From Hordeum vulgare subsp. vulgare (taxonomy: Eukaryota; Streptophyta; Magnoliopsida; Poales; Poaceae), in the NCBI RefSeq assembly GCF_904849725.1, contig NC_058518.1:511363225-511427224 (forward strand): a stretch of DNA of 64,000 nucleotides. Direction: 5' to 3'. The position numbers and the translations under genes were made by a program. This document shows positions 23,339 through 34,750 of the stretch, in pieces. The notes beneath the pieces are model-generated. The model did not search any database. It saw only the letters and a list, made by a program, of their open reading frames with translations, and was not told the origin of the DNA. Position 1 is the stretch's first letter. The number at the start of each line of letters is the position of its first letter.

Positions 23339-24856
23339 TGTTGACACGTTGACAGAGGCTGGGCTTGCGTTGGTTCTTCCCTTGAAGAGGAAAGGGTGAT
23401 GCAGCACAGGAACAATAAGTATTTCTCTCAGTTTGAGAACCAAGGTATCGAACCAGAAGGAGGGTCTCGTCAAGTCTAGAGTACCTGCGCAAACACAAAC
23501 AAGCTTGCACCCAACGCTTCAAAGGGGTTGTCAATCCCTTCAAGATTGTTTGCAAAGTGAGATCTCAAGGCGGAAAGTACAACAAAGTAAAAAGTGTAAG
23601 GCTGAAAATATGGTAAGGAGTAGACCCTGGGGGGCATAGTGTTCACTAGAGGCTTCTCTCAAAATAGAAAGTATCACGGTGGGTGAACAAATTACTGTCG
23701 AGCAATTGATACAACCGCGCAAAGTCATGACGATATCTAAGGCAATGATTATGCATATAGGCATCACGTCCGAGACAAGTAGACCGATACTTTCTGCATC
23801 TACTACTATTACTCCACACATTGACCGCTATCCAGCATGCATCTAGTGTATTGAGTTCATGACGAACAGAGTAACGCTTTAAGAAAGATGACATGATGTA
23901 GAGGGATAATCTCAAACCAATGATGAAAACCCCATCTTTTTACCCTTGATGGCAACAATACGATGCATGCCTCGCTACCTCTTCTGTTACTAGGTGAGGT
24001 CACCGCACGGTACGAACCCAAAACCAAGCACTTCTCCCATTGCAAGAATCATAGTTCTAGTTGGCCAGACAAAACCCACAACTCGAAGAGAATTACAAGG
24101 ATATGAAATCATGCATAAGAGAGATCAGAAGAAACTCAAATAAGATTCATAGATAATCTGATCGTAAATCCACAATTCACAGGATCTCGACAAACACGCG
24201 ACAAAAGAAGATTACATCGGATAGATCTCCATGAAGATCATGGAGAACTTTGTATTGAAGATCCAAGAGAGAGAAGAAGCCATCTAGTTACTAGCTATGG
24301 ACCCGTAGGTCTATGGTGAACTACTCACGCGTCATCGGAGAGGTCATGGTGTTGATGAAGAAGCCCTCCGTGTCTGAATCCCCCCTCCCGCAAGGGTACC
24401 AGGACGTGCCCCAGATGGGATCTTGCGGAGACAGAAGCTTGCGGCGGCGGAAAAGTGATTGCGATGATCTCCTGATTTTTTCTGGAATTTATGGGAATAT
24501 ATAGGCGAAAGCCCTAGGGCAAAGGGCGTCCAGGGGGCCCACAAGCCTGGATGGCGCGGCCCCCCTGGCCGTGGGGTGGGGGCTCGTGGGGCCCCTGGAG
24601 CCCCTCTGGCTTGGCTCCCAAGTTCCCCGATCTTCTTCCGTTCCAAAAAAATCTTTTCGGGGATTTTCTTCCGTTTGGACTGCGTTTCAATATCTCCTCT
24701 GAAAGGGGTAAAAAACATGGAAAAAACAGGAACTGGCACTTGGCACTGAGTTAATAAGCTAGTCCCAAAAAAATAAAAGGTATGCAGAACATCCAAAGTT
24801 TTACAAGATAATAGCATGAAACCATCAAAAATTATAGATACGTTGGAGACGTATCA
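23339..24856 (-). repeat. A3 5' LTR, minus strand
   Basis: On the minus strand it starts TGATACGTCTCCAACG at 24856 and ends GTGTCAACA at 23339. Its start resembles those of A4 and A5 and its second half is clearly related to A4's LTR. No other LTR copy for A3 is in the window. Confidence 0.75.
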
Positions 24857-25196
24857 CTCAACAAAACTCGTAGCAACTACTCCTACAAGGGCCTAGAGGC
24901 CATATTACGCATCAAAACTACTTGGGACCAGCTAAACTCAGCATGCAAAGCTCAAGAACATGGTCACCAAGGCAGCAAAAATACGCGGAGTATGAGGCAC
25001 TAGAGCAAAAACTAATTGGACCAATGGAGGAGTCACTTACCAAGGAGTAATTTCCCCAAAACAGTTCGGAGAATGGTGCTTTGCACAAGGAGATCAAAAA
25101 TCCCAGCAAGAAGAGCAAGAACACGGGTTTGAGCTGCGAAATGATTTTTTCTGGAGGTAGGAGAACCAGATGAGAGCAAGAATGAGTGGAGGGGGT
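24857..25196. other. Unassigned 340-bp stretch
   Basis: Lies between the outer edge of the A3 LTR and the start of the A5 LTR. I see no long ORF, terminal repeats or match to the other elements in the window. It probably belongs to an older element into which A3 and A5 inserted. Confidence 0.5.
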
Positions 25197-26299
25197 TGAT
25201 ACGTCTCCAACGTGTCTATAATTTTTGATGGTTCCATGCTATTATCTTGTCAACTTTGGATGTTTTATATGCATGAATATGCTATTTTATATCTTTTTTG
25301 GGACTAACCTATTAACTCAGTGCCAAGTGCCAGTTTCTGTTTTTTCCGTGTTTTTGGCCCATTTTCAGACGGAGTCCAAATGGAATGAAACTTTACGATG
25401 ATTTTTTTTGGACCAAAAGAGACCCCCGAAGCTTTGGGAGAAGGCCAGATGGGCCACGAGGGAGTCACAAGCCCTCATGCCGCCACCACACCCCCCCCCC
25501 CCCGGTGGTGGCGCGCAGGCTTGTGACCTCCTCGTGGGCCCAACTGACGCAATTCCACCACCATAAATTCCTATAAATTCAGAAACCCCCAGAAAGAAAC
25601 CTAGATCGGGAGTTCCGCCGCCGCAAGCCTCTATAGCCACCAAAAACCAATCTGGGGCCCGTTCCGGCACCCTGCCGGAGGGGGAATCCCTCTCCGGTGG
25701 CCATCTTCATCATCCCGGCGATCTCCATGATGAGGAGGGAGTAGTTCTCCCTCGGGGCTGAGGGTATGTACCAGTAGCTATGTGTTTGATCTCTCTCTCT
25801 CGTTTTCTTGAGATGTCTTGATCTTGATGTACCATGGGCTTTGCTACTATAGTTGGATCTTATGATGTTCTTCCCCCTCTCCCTCCTGTAATGAATTGAG
25901 TTTCCCCTTTGGAGTTATCTTATCGGATTGAGTCTTTGAGAAAACTTGATGTATGTCTTGCACGTGTCTATGTGTTGTGATCAACTTGCGGGTTTGTGAC
26001 AATTGGGAACCTATGCATATGGGTTGGCACACGTGGATTCATGTGAGTACTTGATGTATGTATTGGTGATCAACTTGCGGGTTCGTGACATTGGGAACCT
26101 ATGCACAGGGGTTGGCACACGTTTTGACTCTCTGGTAGAAACTTTGGGGCACTCTTTGAAGTTCTATGTGTTGGTTGAATAGATGATTCTGAGATTGTGT
26201 GATGCATATCGTATAATCATGCCCACGGATAGTTGAGGTGACAATGGAGTATCTAGGTGACATTAGGGTCTTGGTTGATATGTATCTTAAGGTGTTATT
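25197..26299 (+). repeat. A5 5' LTR, part 1 of 3
   Basis: Starts TGATACGTCTCCAACG and runs to ...GGTGTTATT, where A4 is inserted. It continues at 34614-34750 and 48412-48832, which together give an LTR of about 1.66 kb, the same size as A4's LTR. A C-run lies near 25490-25503. Confidence 0.8.
26295..26299. repeat. Target duplication TTATT, left of A4
   Basis: Five bases repeated exactly at 34609-34613, directly outside both A4 LTRs. Confidence 0.85.
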
Positions 26300-27970
26300 T
26301 GATACGTCTCAAACGTATCTATAATTTTTGATGGTTACACGCTGTTATCTTGTCTTCTTTGTATGTTTTATGTATCTTTTTATATCTTTTTTTGGGACTA
26401 ACTTATTGATTCAGTGCCAAGTGTCAGCTCCTGCTTTTCTGTGTTTTTGACTCTTTTCAGATCTGATTTTGGAACGGAGTCCAAATGGAATAAAATCCCT
26501 GAAATGATTTTTTCCCGAACGAAAGAAGATCAGGGAGCCTTTGGGCCAAGCCAGGTGGGCCCCAGGGAGCCCACAAGCTTGCACCACGCCACCAGGGGGA
26601 GGCGGCGGTGGGAAAGATTGTGGCTTCCCTGGCCGCCTCCTGACCTAGGTCTTGCGCCTATATATTCCCAAATATTCCGCAAAAAAAAGGGGAGCCTCGA
26701 AAATACTTTTCCGCCGCCGCAAGCTTCCGTTTCCGCGAGATCTCATCTGGAGACCCTTCCCGCCGCCCTGCCGGAGGGGACTTTGGAGGTGGAGGGCTTC
26801 TTCATCATCATCATTGCCCCTCCAATGACTCGTGAGTAGTTCACTTCAGACCCATGGGTCCGTAGTTAGTAGCTAGATGGCTTCTTCTCTCTCTTGGATC
26901 TTCAACACAAAGTTCTCCATGATCTTCATGGAAATCTATCCGATGTAATCTTCTTTGGCGGTGTGTTTGTCGAGATCCGATGAATTGTGGAATTGTGATC
27001 AGATTATCTATGATATATATTTGAGTCTTTGCTGATTTCTTATATGCATGATTTGATATCCTTGTAAGTCTCTCCGAGTCTTGGGTTTTGTTTGGCCAAC
27101 TAGATCTATGATTCTTGCAATGGGAGAAGTGCTTGGTTTTGGGTTCTGCCATGTGGTGACCTTTCCGAGTGGTAGTAGGGGCAGCAAGGCACACATCAAG
27201 CAGTTACCATCAAGGGTAAAAAGATGGGATTTTTATCATTGGTTTGAGATTATCCCTCTACATCATGTCATCTTGCTTAAGGCGTTACTCTGTTCTTATG
27301 GACTTAATACACTAGATGCATGTTGGATAGCGGTCGACGTGTGGAGTAATAGTAGTAGATGCAGACAGTATCGATCTACTTGTTTCGGACATGATGCCTA
27401 TAGAAATAATCATTGCATAGATATCGTCACGACTGTGCACAGTTCTATCAATTGCTCGGCAGTAATTTGTTCACCCACCGTCTACTTGCTTTCATGAGAG
27501 AAGCCACTAGTAAACACTACGGCCCCCGGGTCTATTCACATCCATCGTATACAACTCTGCTTTTACTTTGCTTTGTTACTTTGTTGCTTTCAGTTCTCAC
27601 TTGGCAAACAATCTATAAGGGATTGACAACCCCTTCATAGCGTTGGGTGCAAGCTTTTGTGTTTGTGCAGGATCTTGAGATACTCTTCCGCCGGATTGAT
27701 ACCTTGGTTCTCAAACTAAGGGAAATACTTACCACCACTACGCTACATCACCCTTTCCACTTCAAGGGAACATCAATGCAAGGCTCCAAGGCCACGGGGA
27801 GAATCCTTTGCATAGTTGCCTAGGAAGTCCCTTAAGGCGTAGCCGCAGCAGAAAGATCAAGCCAAGTAATCTCCCACCAACACGCATATTTCTGGCGCCA
27901 TTGCCACGGATACCCAGCAAACGTCACAAGTATTTCTGGCACTGTTGGAAGGAATTTTGTTGCAGTAGCA
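26300..27970 (+). repeat. A4 5' LTR
   Basis: Starts TGATACGTCTC and ends GCAGTAGCA. TATATATT at 26659-26666 is a likely TATA box. The last 80 bp contain two imperfect primer-site copies, near 27893 (TGGCGCCATTGCCACGGA) and 27936 (TGGCACTGTTGGAAGG), before the actual boundary. Confidence 0.9.
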
Positions 27971-27980
27971 GAAGTATTTC

Positions 27981-27998
27981 TAGCGCCGTTACCGGGGA
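27981..27998 (+). promoter_or_regulatory. A4 primer binding site
   Basis: TAGCGCCGTTACCGGGGA starts 10 bp after the LTR end. It is the tRNA-Asp type site with two changes from the version in A2 and A5. It is the third copy of the motif within about 105 bp. Confidence 0.65.
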
Positions 27999-28204
27999 GG
28001 AGAAATCAAGATCTATCCAAGTAGGTCTCACAAACTCTTCCCTTGCATTTACTTTTGTTGCCAGTTGCCTCTCATTTTCCTCTCCCCCACTTCACATTTG
28101 TCGTTTTCATTCGCCTTTCTCCTTCGCCGTTTTCTTTTGCCCTTGCCGTTTTCCTTTGCCGGTTTCTTGCTTGCTTGTGTGCTTGTTTGTTTGTAGAAGA
28201 CATC

Positions 28205-30280
28205 ATGTTTGAAAACACCAATCTTTGCGACTTCTCGAGCACTAATAATAATGATTTTATTAGTACTCCGATTGCTCCCGCCACTAGTGCGGAATCGTAT
28301 GAAATCAAGGCAACTTTGCTGAATCTTGTTATGAAAGAACAATTCTCTGGCCTTCTTAGTGAAGATGCTGCATCCCATCTCAATACCTTCGTTGAGCTTT
28401 GTGATATGCAAAAGAAAAGAGATGTGGATAATGACGTGATTAAGTTGAAACTTTTTTCCTTTCTCGTTGCGAGATCGCGCAAAAGCTTGGTTTTCTTCTA
28501 TGCCTAAAAATAGTATCGATTTTTGGTATAGGTGCAAAGATGCTTATATATCCAAGTATTTTCCGCCGGCTAAGATCATCTCCTTACGTAACGATATCAT
28601 GAATTTCAAGCAACTTGATCATGAACACGTTGCACAATCTTGGGAGAGGATGAAGCTTATGATTAGAAATCGTCCCGCTCATGGCTTGAATTTGTGGATG
28701 ATTATACAAATCTTTTACGCTGGATTGAATTTCGCTTCTCGCAATATCTTGGACTCCGCCTCAGGTGGAACGTTCATGGAAATCACGTTAGGAGACGCTA
28801 CAAAATTCTTAGACAATATCATGACCAACTACTCTCAATGGCACACTGAACGGTCGCCTGCTAGCAAAAATGTGCATGCTATAGAAGAGATTAACTCGCT
28901 TAGTGCTAAGATGGACGAGTTGATGAATTTGGTTGCTAGTAGAAACGCTACCGTAGATCCTAATGACATGCCACTATCTTCTTTGATTGAGAGTAGCAAC
29001 GCTAGTTTGGACGTGAATTTTGTTGGTAGGAACAATTTTGGCAACAACAATGCTTTTACAGGAAAGTATGTTCCTAGGCCTTTTCCTAGTAAATCCTCTA
29101 ACAATTATGGCAAAATCCTAAGGCAACACTTATGGAAATCATAACAAATTACCCTCTGATCAAGAGAGTAATATCAAAGAGTTCATCAACTCTCAAAAGA
29201 TTTTCAATGCGTCCATAGAGGAAAAACTACTCAAAATAGATGATTTGGCTAAGAGCGTTGATAGGATGTCTTGTGATATTGATGCTTTGAAAGTTAGATG
29301 CGCTCCTCCCAAGATCAACTTGGATGAAACTTTGAAATCTATGCGTATCTCCATGAATGAGAGCAAAGAAAGAACCGCTCAAATTCGCGCTAGGCATGAA
29401 TGGTTTAAAAGGGTGCGTTCTAGTGATGCAAATCACGAAGATCTTAAAGTGCTTGGTGTATCTCCTCTTGAATCTTTGTTTTCGCATGTCAAACCTACTT
29501 ATGGAGGGGCTGGATATGAATCTACTTTGGTTGAAAAACGCCCCAATGATTCGGAGTCCACCTATCTTGATGATAAAGGTGTGGAGAGTGGAGTAGAAGA
29601 AGTCAAAATTTTGGATAGTAATGAAACTCCCACTTTGGTTTTCAAGGAATTCAATTATGATAATTGCTCCTTGTTTGAATGCATTTCTTTGATGCAATCC
29701 ATTGTAAACTCTCCACATGCTTATAGCCAAAGCAAAGCCTTTACCTCGCATATCGTAGATGCTATGATGAAATCTCTTGAAGAGAAGATCGAACTAGAAG
29801 TCTCGATACCTAGAAAACTTCATGATGAGTGGGAACCTACTATCAAAATCAAGATCAAAAACTATGAGTGCAATGCTTTGTGTGATTCGGGTGCTAGTGT
29901 TTCCGCGATTCCAAAGTCTTTATGTGATATTCTTGGTTTTCACGAGATTGAAGAGTGTTCTCTTAATTTGCATCTTGCGGATTCTACCATCAAGAAGCCC
30001 ATGGGGAGGATCGATGATGTTCTTATTGTTTCAAATAAGAACTATGTACCCGTGGATTTCATCGTACTTGACATAGATTGCAATCCTTCATGTCCCATTA
30101 TTCTTAGTAGACCTTTCCACTGACTATTGGTGCTATCATCGATATGAAGGAAGGGAATATCAGATTTCAACTTCCCTTAAAAAGGGCATGGAGCACATTA
30201 ATAGAAAGAAAATAAAATTGCCATATGAATGTATGATGAGGGCTACTTATGGTTTGAGCACCAAAGATGACTATACGTGA
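28205..30280 (+). pseudogene. gag-pro: A4 gag-protease, broken by frameshifts
   Basis: Start ATG at 28205 (MFENTNLCDF). The first frame ends at 28505-28507. The Gag core continues in another frame from about 28470 (DRAKAWFSSMPKNS, KYFPPAKIISLRND, WMIIQIFYAGLNF) to 29142-29144. A third frame from 29245 carries the C-terminal Gag region and the protease, with CDSGASVSAIP (Asp codon at 29884), to 30121-30123; a further small indel separates the last codons, ending at TGA 30278-30280. The first shift fits one extra T in a CTTTTTTCC run, and A3 has the same six Ts. A small indel near 29110 explains the second. The product would be capsid plus protease only. No polymerase domains follow. Confidence 0.82.
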
Positions 30281-32936
30281 TTCCATCACTTTCACCTAGC
30301 TAAGGGCGTTAAAAAAGCGCTTGTTGGGAGGTAACCCAACGAATCTATCCTTTTTATTTCTGTTTTGTGTTTTCCACACTTTCATAATTCTTTTATGATT
30401 GTGTTTTTTGTGTTTCTTTTTGCGTTTGTGCCAAGCAAAACCGTTATGATTAGTCTTGGGGATGATCGTTTGGTCATGTTGGAAAAGACGGAAACTTTCT
30501 GCTCACGAAAAGAATTTTCATTTTTTTTATTTAAGAGCTTTTGAGTCGATTTGTTTTTCTGCTGATTTCTACGCAAATGCTTCAGACTGTTGTAATTTTA
30601 CAGAATTTTGTAGTAACAAAGGTATACGAAACATACAGATTGCTACAGACTGGTCTGCTGTTAACAGATTCTGTTTTTGTTGTGTTGGTTGCTTATTTTG
30701 ATGAAACTATGGATACTATCGGGGGGTATTAGCCATGGAAGATTGAAATTACAGTAACCAAAAATCAGCGCAAGTAGAATTTAAGTTTGCTACAATACCT
30801 AAGGAAGTGGTGGTTTTCTTTCTTGTACTAATGTTATCACGAGTTTCTGTTTAAGTTTCGTGTTGTGAAGTTTTCAAGTTTTGGGTGAAGTTCTTATGGA
30901 CAAAAAGGTAAAGAGTTGCAATAGCTCAAGCTTGGGGATGCCCAAGGCACCCCAAGAGATTCAAGGATGCCGTAAAAGCCTAAGCTTGGGGATGCCCCGG
31001 GAAGGCATCCCCTCTCTCGTCTTCAATCCATCGGTAACGTTACTTGGAGCTATATTTTTATTCACCACATGTTATGTGTTCTTGCTTGGAGCGTCTTGTA
31101 TCGTAGGAGGCTTTTATTTTTGTTGTGTCACAATCATCCTTGCTGCACACCTAGAGAGATAGACATGCACACACCGTGATTTTGTCGAGCTTCACTTATA
31201 TCTTTTGGTAGACAATTCAGCTCACATGTGCTTCACTTATATCTTTTGAGCTAGATACTTTTGCTCTTTGTGCTTCACTTATATCTTTTAGAGCACAGCG
31301 GTGCATGGCTTGCTAGTTGATCTATGCTTTGAAAGTAGTCTCAAAAGGGGTAGTTATCCTGAGGGATACAAAAACTTCCTCCTTCATGTGCATCGAATAG
31401 TTAGAGAAGTTTGATTCATCTCAATTAGTTTTGAGTTATGGTTATGGTAATATTGAAATCATGCTAGTAAGGTGTTGTGGATCTAGAAATACTTGTGTTG
31501 AAGTTAGTGATTCCCGTAGCATGCACGTATGGTGAACCGCTATGTGATGAAATCTGAGCATGACTAGTATATTGATTGTCATCCTTTGTGTGGCGGTCGG
31601 GATCGCACGATGGTTTATACCTACCAACCCTTCCCCTAGGAGTATGCGTTGAATGCTTTATTTCGATTACTAATAAAACTTTTGCAACAAGTATATGAGT
31701 TCTTCATGACTAATGTTGAGTCCATGGTATATATGCATTTCCACCTTCCACCATCACTATCTTCTTAGTGCCGCGCAACTTTCGTCGGTGCACAAAACCC
31801 ACCATTAGCCTCCCTCAAAAGAGCCACCATACCTACCTACTATGGCTTTTTCAAAGTCATTCCGAGATATATTCCCATGAAACTACCACCATGATATGTG
31901 CCACCACGTCTACATTGCCTTTGCACGATCGTAAGATAGCTAGCACGATGTTTCCATTGATGTCTATGCCATGCTAGATCATTGCCACGGTACACTACCG
32001 AAGGCATTCCATATAGAGTCATAATTGCTTTAAGTTTTGAGTTGAAAGTGTGATGATCATCATTATAGGAGCATTGTCCCATGTGAGGAAATAAAAGAGG
32101 CCAAAGAAGCCCATAAAAGAAAGAGGCCAAAGAGCCCACCAAAATAAAAAATGAGAGAAAAAGAGAGAAGGGACAATGCTACCACTTCTTCCACACTTGT
32201 GCATTTTGAGCACCATGATCTTCATGATTGAGAGTCTCTCGTTTTGTCACCACCATATAGCTAGTGGGAAATTCTCATTATATAACTTGGCTTGTATATT
32301 CCAATGATAGGTTTCCTCAAAATTGCCGTAGGTCTTCATGAGCAAGCAAGTTGGATGCACACCCAATAGTTTTCTGTAAGAGCTTTCACATACTTGCAGC
32401 TCTAGTGCATCATTTGTATCGCAATCCCTACTCATTCACATTGATATCTATTGATGAGCATCTCCACAGCTCATTGATATGCCTAGTTAATGTGACTATC
32501 TTCTCCTTTTTTTGTCTTGCAAACTCCACCACATTCCACACCATCTATAGTGTTATAACCATGGCTCACGCTCATGTATTGCGTGAGAGTTGAAATTTTT
32601 TGAGAAAGTAAAGGTGTGAAACAATTACTTGGCCAATACCGGGGTTGTGCATGATTTAAATTCGTTGTGCAATAGCCAGACTATATGCTTTTGTAGGGAT
32701 AACTTTCTTTTGGCCTTGTTATTTTGAAAGATCCTGATTACTTTGCGAGTTTGCTTGAATCATTACTGTTTCCACGTCAATAGCAAACTAATGTTTTGAA
32801 TCTAATGGATATGAACATTCACGTCACATAAGAGGAATTACAAAGGACACCTATGCTAGGTAGCATGAAAGCATCAAAAATTCATTCTTATCACTTCCCT
32901 ACTCGAGGACGAGCAGGAGTTAACCTTGGGGATGCT
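30281..32936 (+). other. A4 non-coding 3' internal region
   Basis: 2.66 kb without credible ORFs. Landmarks: CGCTTGTTGGGAGGTAACCCAA near 30319 (short stem); two AAGCTTGGGGATGCC copies near 30930 and 30981, the second inside the palindrome GGGGATGCC...GGCATCCCC (to about 31011); three GCTTCACTTATA repeats at 31189, 31230 and 31271; and a final polypurine stretch (32900-32936) ending ccttggggatgct before the LTR. Confidence 0.65.
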
Positions 32937-34608
32937 TGACACGTCTCAAACGTATCTATAATTTTTGACGGTTTCACGCTGTTATCTTGTCTTCTTTGTA
33001 TGTTTTATGTATCTTTTTATATCTTTTTTTGGGACTAACTTATTGATTCAGTGCCAAGTGCCACTTCCTGTTTTTCCGTGTTTTTTACTCTTTTAAGATC
33101 TGATTTTGGAACGGAGCCCAAACGGAATAAAATCCCCGAAATGATTTTTTCCCGAACGAAAGAAGACCAGGGAGCCTTTGGGCCAAGCCAGGTGGGCCCC
33201 AGGGAGCCCACAAGCTTGCACCACGCCACCAGGGGGAGGCGGCGGTGGGCAAGCTTGTGGCTTCCCTGGCCGCATCCTGACCTAGGTCTTGCGCCTATAT
33301 ATTCCAAAATATTCCGCAAAAAATCAGGGGAGCCTCGAAAATACTTTTCCGCCACCGCAAGCTTCCGTTTCCGCGAGATCTCATGTGGAGACCCTTCCCG
33401 GCGCCCTGCCGGAGGGGACTTTGGAGGTGGAGGGCTTCTTCATCATCATCATCACCCCTCCAATGACTCGTGAGTAGTTCACTTCAGACCCACGGGTTCG
33501 TAGTTAGTAGCTAGATGGCTTCCTCTCTCTCTTGGATCTTCAATACAAAGTTCTCCATGATCTTCATGGAGATCTATCCGATGTAATCTTCTTTGGCGGT
33601 GTGTTTGTCGAGATCCGATGAATTGTGGACTTGTGATCAGATTATCTATGATATATATTTGAGTCTTTGCTGATTTCTTATATGCATGATTTGATATCCT
33701 TGTAAGTCTCTCTGAGTTTTGGGTTTTGTTTGGCCAACTAGATCTATGGTTCTTGCAATGGGAGAAGTGCTTGGTTTTGGGTCCTGCCATGTGGTGACCT
33801 TTCCCAGTGACAGTAGGGGCAGCAAGACACACATCAAGCAGTTTCCATCAAGGGTAAAAAGATGGGGTTTTTATCATTGGTTTGAGATTATCCCTCTACA
33901 TCATGTCATCTTGCTTAAGGCGTTACTCTGTTCTTATGGACTTAATACACTAGATGCATGCTGGATAGCAGTCGACGTGTGGAGTAATAGTAGTAGATGC
34001 AAACAGTATCGATCTAATTGTCTTAGACGTTATGCCTATAGAAATAATCATTGCATAGATATCGTCATGACTTTGCACAGTTCTATCAATTGCTCGACAG
34101 TAATTTCTTCACCCGCCGTCTACTTGCTTTCATGAGAGAAGCCACTAGTAAACACTACGGCCCCCGGGTCTATTCACATTCATCGTTTACAACTCCACTT
34201 TTACTTTGCTTTTTTACTTTGTTGCTTTCTGTTCTCACTTGGCAAACAATCTATAAGGGATTGACAACCCCATCATAGCGTTGGGTGCAAGCTTTTGTGT
34301 TTGTGCAGGATCTTGAGATACTCTTCCGCCGAATTGATACCTTGGTTCTGAAAGTGAGGGAAATACTTACCATCGCTATGCTACATAACCCTTTCCGCTT
34401 TGAGGGAACACCAACGCAAGGCTCCCAGGACACGGGGGAAATCCTTTGCATACTTGCCTAGGAAGTCCCTTAAGGCGTAGCCGCAGCAGAAAGATCAAGC
34501 CAAGTAATCTCCCGTCAACACGCCTATTTCTGGCACCACTGCCAGGGATACCCAGCAAACGTCAGAAGTATTTCTGGCGCCGTTGGAAGGTCTTTTGTTG
34601 CAGTAGCA
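32937..34608 (+). repeat. A4 3' LTR
   Basis: Starts TGACACGTCTC, one change from the usual TGATACG, and ends GCAGTAGCA. It is the same length as the 5' LTR within 1 bp, with scattered differences. TATATATT at 33296-33303. Two primer-site-like copies lie near its end, at about 34531 and 34574. Confidence 0.9.
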
Positions 34609-34613
34609 TTATT
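34609..34613. repeat. Target duplication TTATT, right of A4
   Basis: Right-hand copy of the five bases at 26295-26299. Confidence 0.85.
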
Positions 34614-34750
34614 CTAGTACGAACTCTATGATAGATCAATCAGAAAGAATAACTTTGTGGTGGTTTCGTACCCGACAATAATCTCTTCGTTTGTTTCCCG
34701 CTATTAGTGACTTTGGAGTGACTCTTTGTTGCATGTTGAGGGCTAGTTAT
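34614..34750 (+). repeat. A5 5' LTR, part 2 of 3
   Basis: Short segment of A5 LTR between the right end of A4 and the left end of C1. Its last five bases, GTTAT, are the C1 target duplication. Confidence 0.75.
34746..34750. repeat. Target duplication GTTAT, left of C1
   Basis: Repeated exactly at 48407-48411, just outside the other C1 LTR. Confidence 0.85.

Larger units (their letters stand above)
18671..24856 (-). mobile_element. A3: truncated Athila-type gag-protease element, minus strand
   Basis: Read right to left: LTR 24856-23339, primer sites near 23338-23290, broken gag-protease 23091-21094, non-coding tail 21093-18671. The tail stops at 18671 well before its polypurine tract, so the far end and the second LTR are missing. 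No reverse transcriptase or integrase is present. The left break coincides with the A2 LTR end and a 34-bp duplication. Confidence 0.8.
26300..34608 (+). mobile_element. A4: complete non-autonomous Athila-type element (8.3 kb)
   Basis: Both LTRs (1671 and 1672 bp) and 5-bp target duplications are present. The internal region codes only for gag and protease, followed by about 2.7 kb of non-coding DNA. Reverse transcriptase, RNase H and integrase are absent with no scar visible, so it resembles known gag-only Triticeae families such as Sabrina (name from memory, not searched). It must have used another element's Pol. It is inserted in the A5 LTR. Confidence 0.88.

Noticed and set aside
24857..25196. 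Possible host-gene fragment between A3 and A5
   Set aside because: No ORF or splice structure I can support; left as unassigned.
31189..31290. Regularly spaced repeats that could suggest a CRISPR array
   Set aside because: Only three short copies, unequal spacers that are themselves related between elements, and a plant context.
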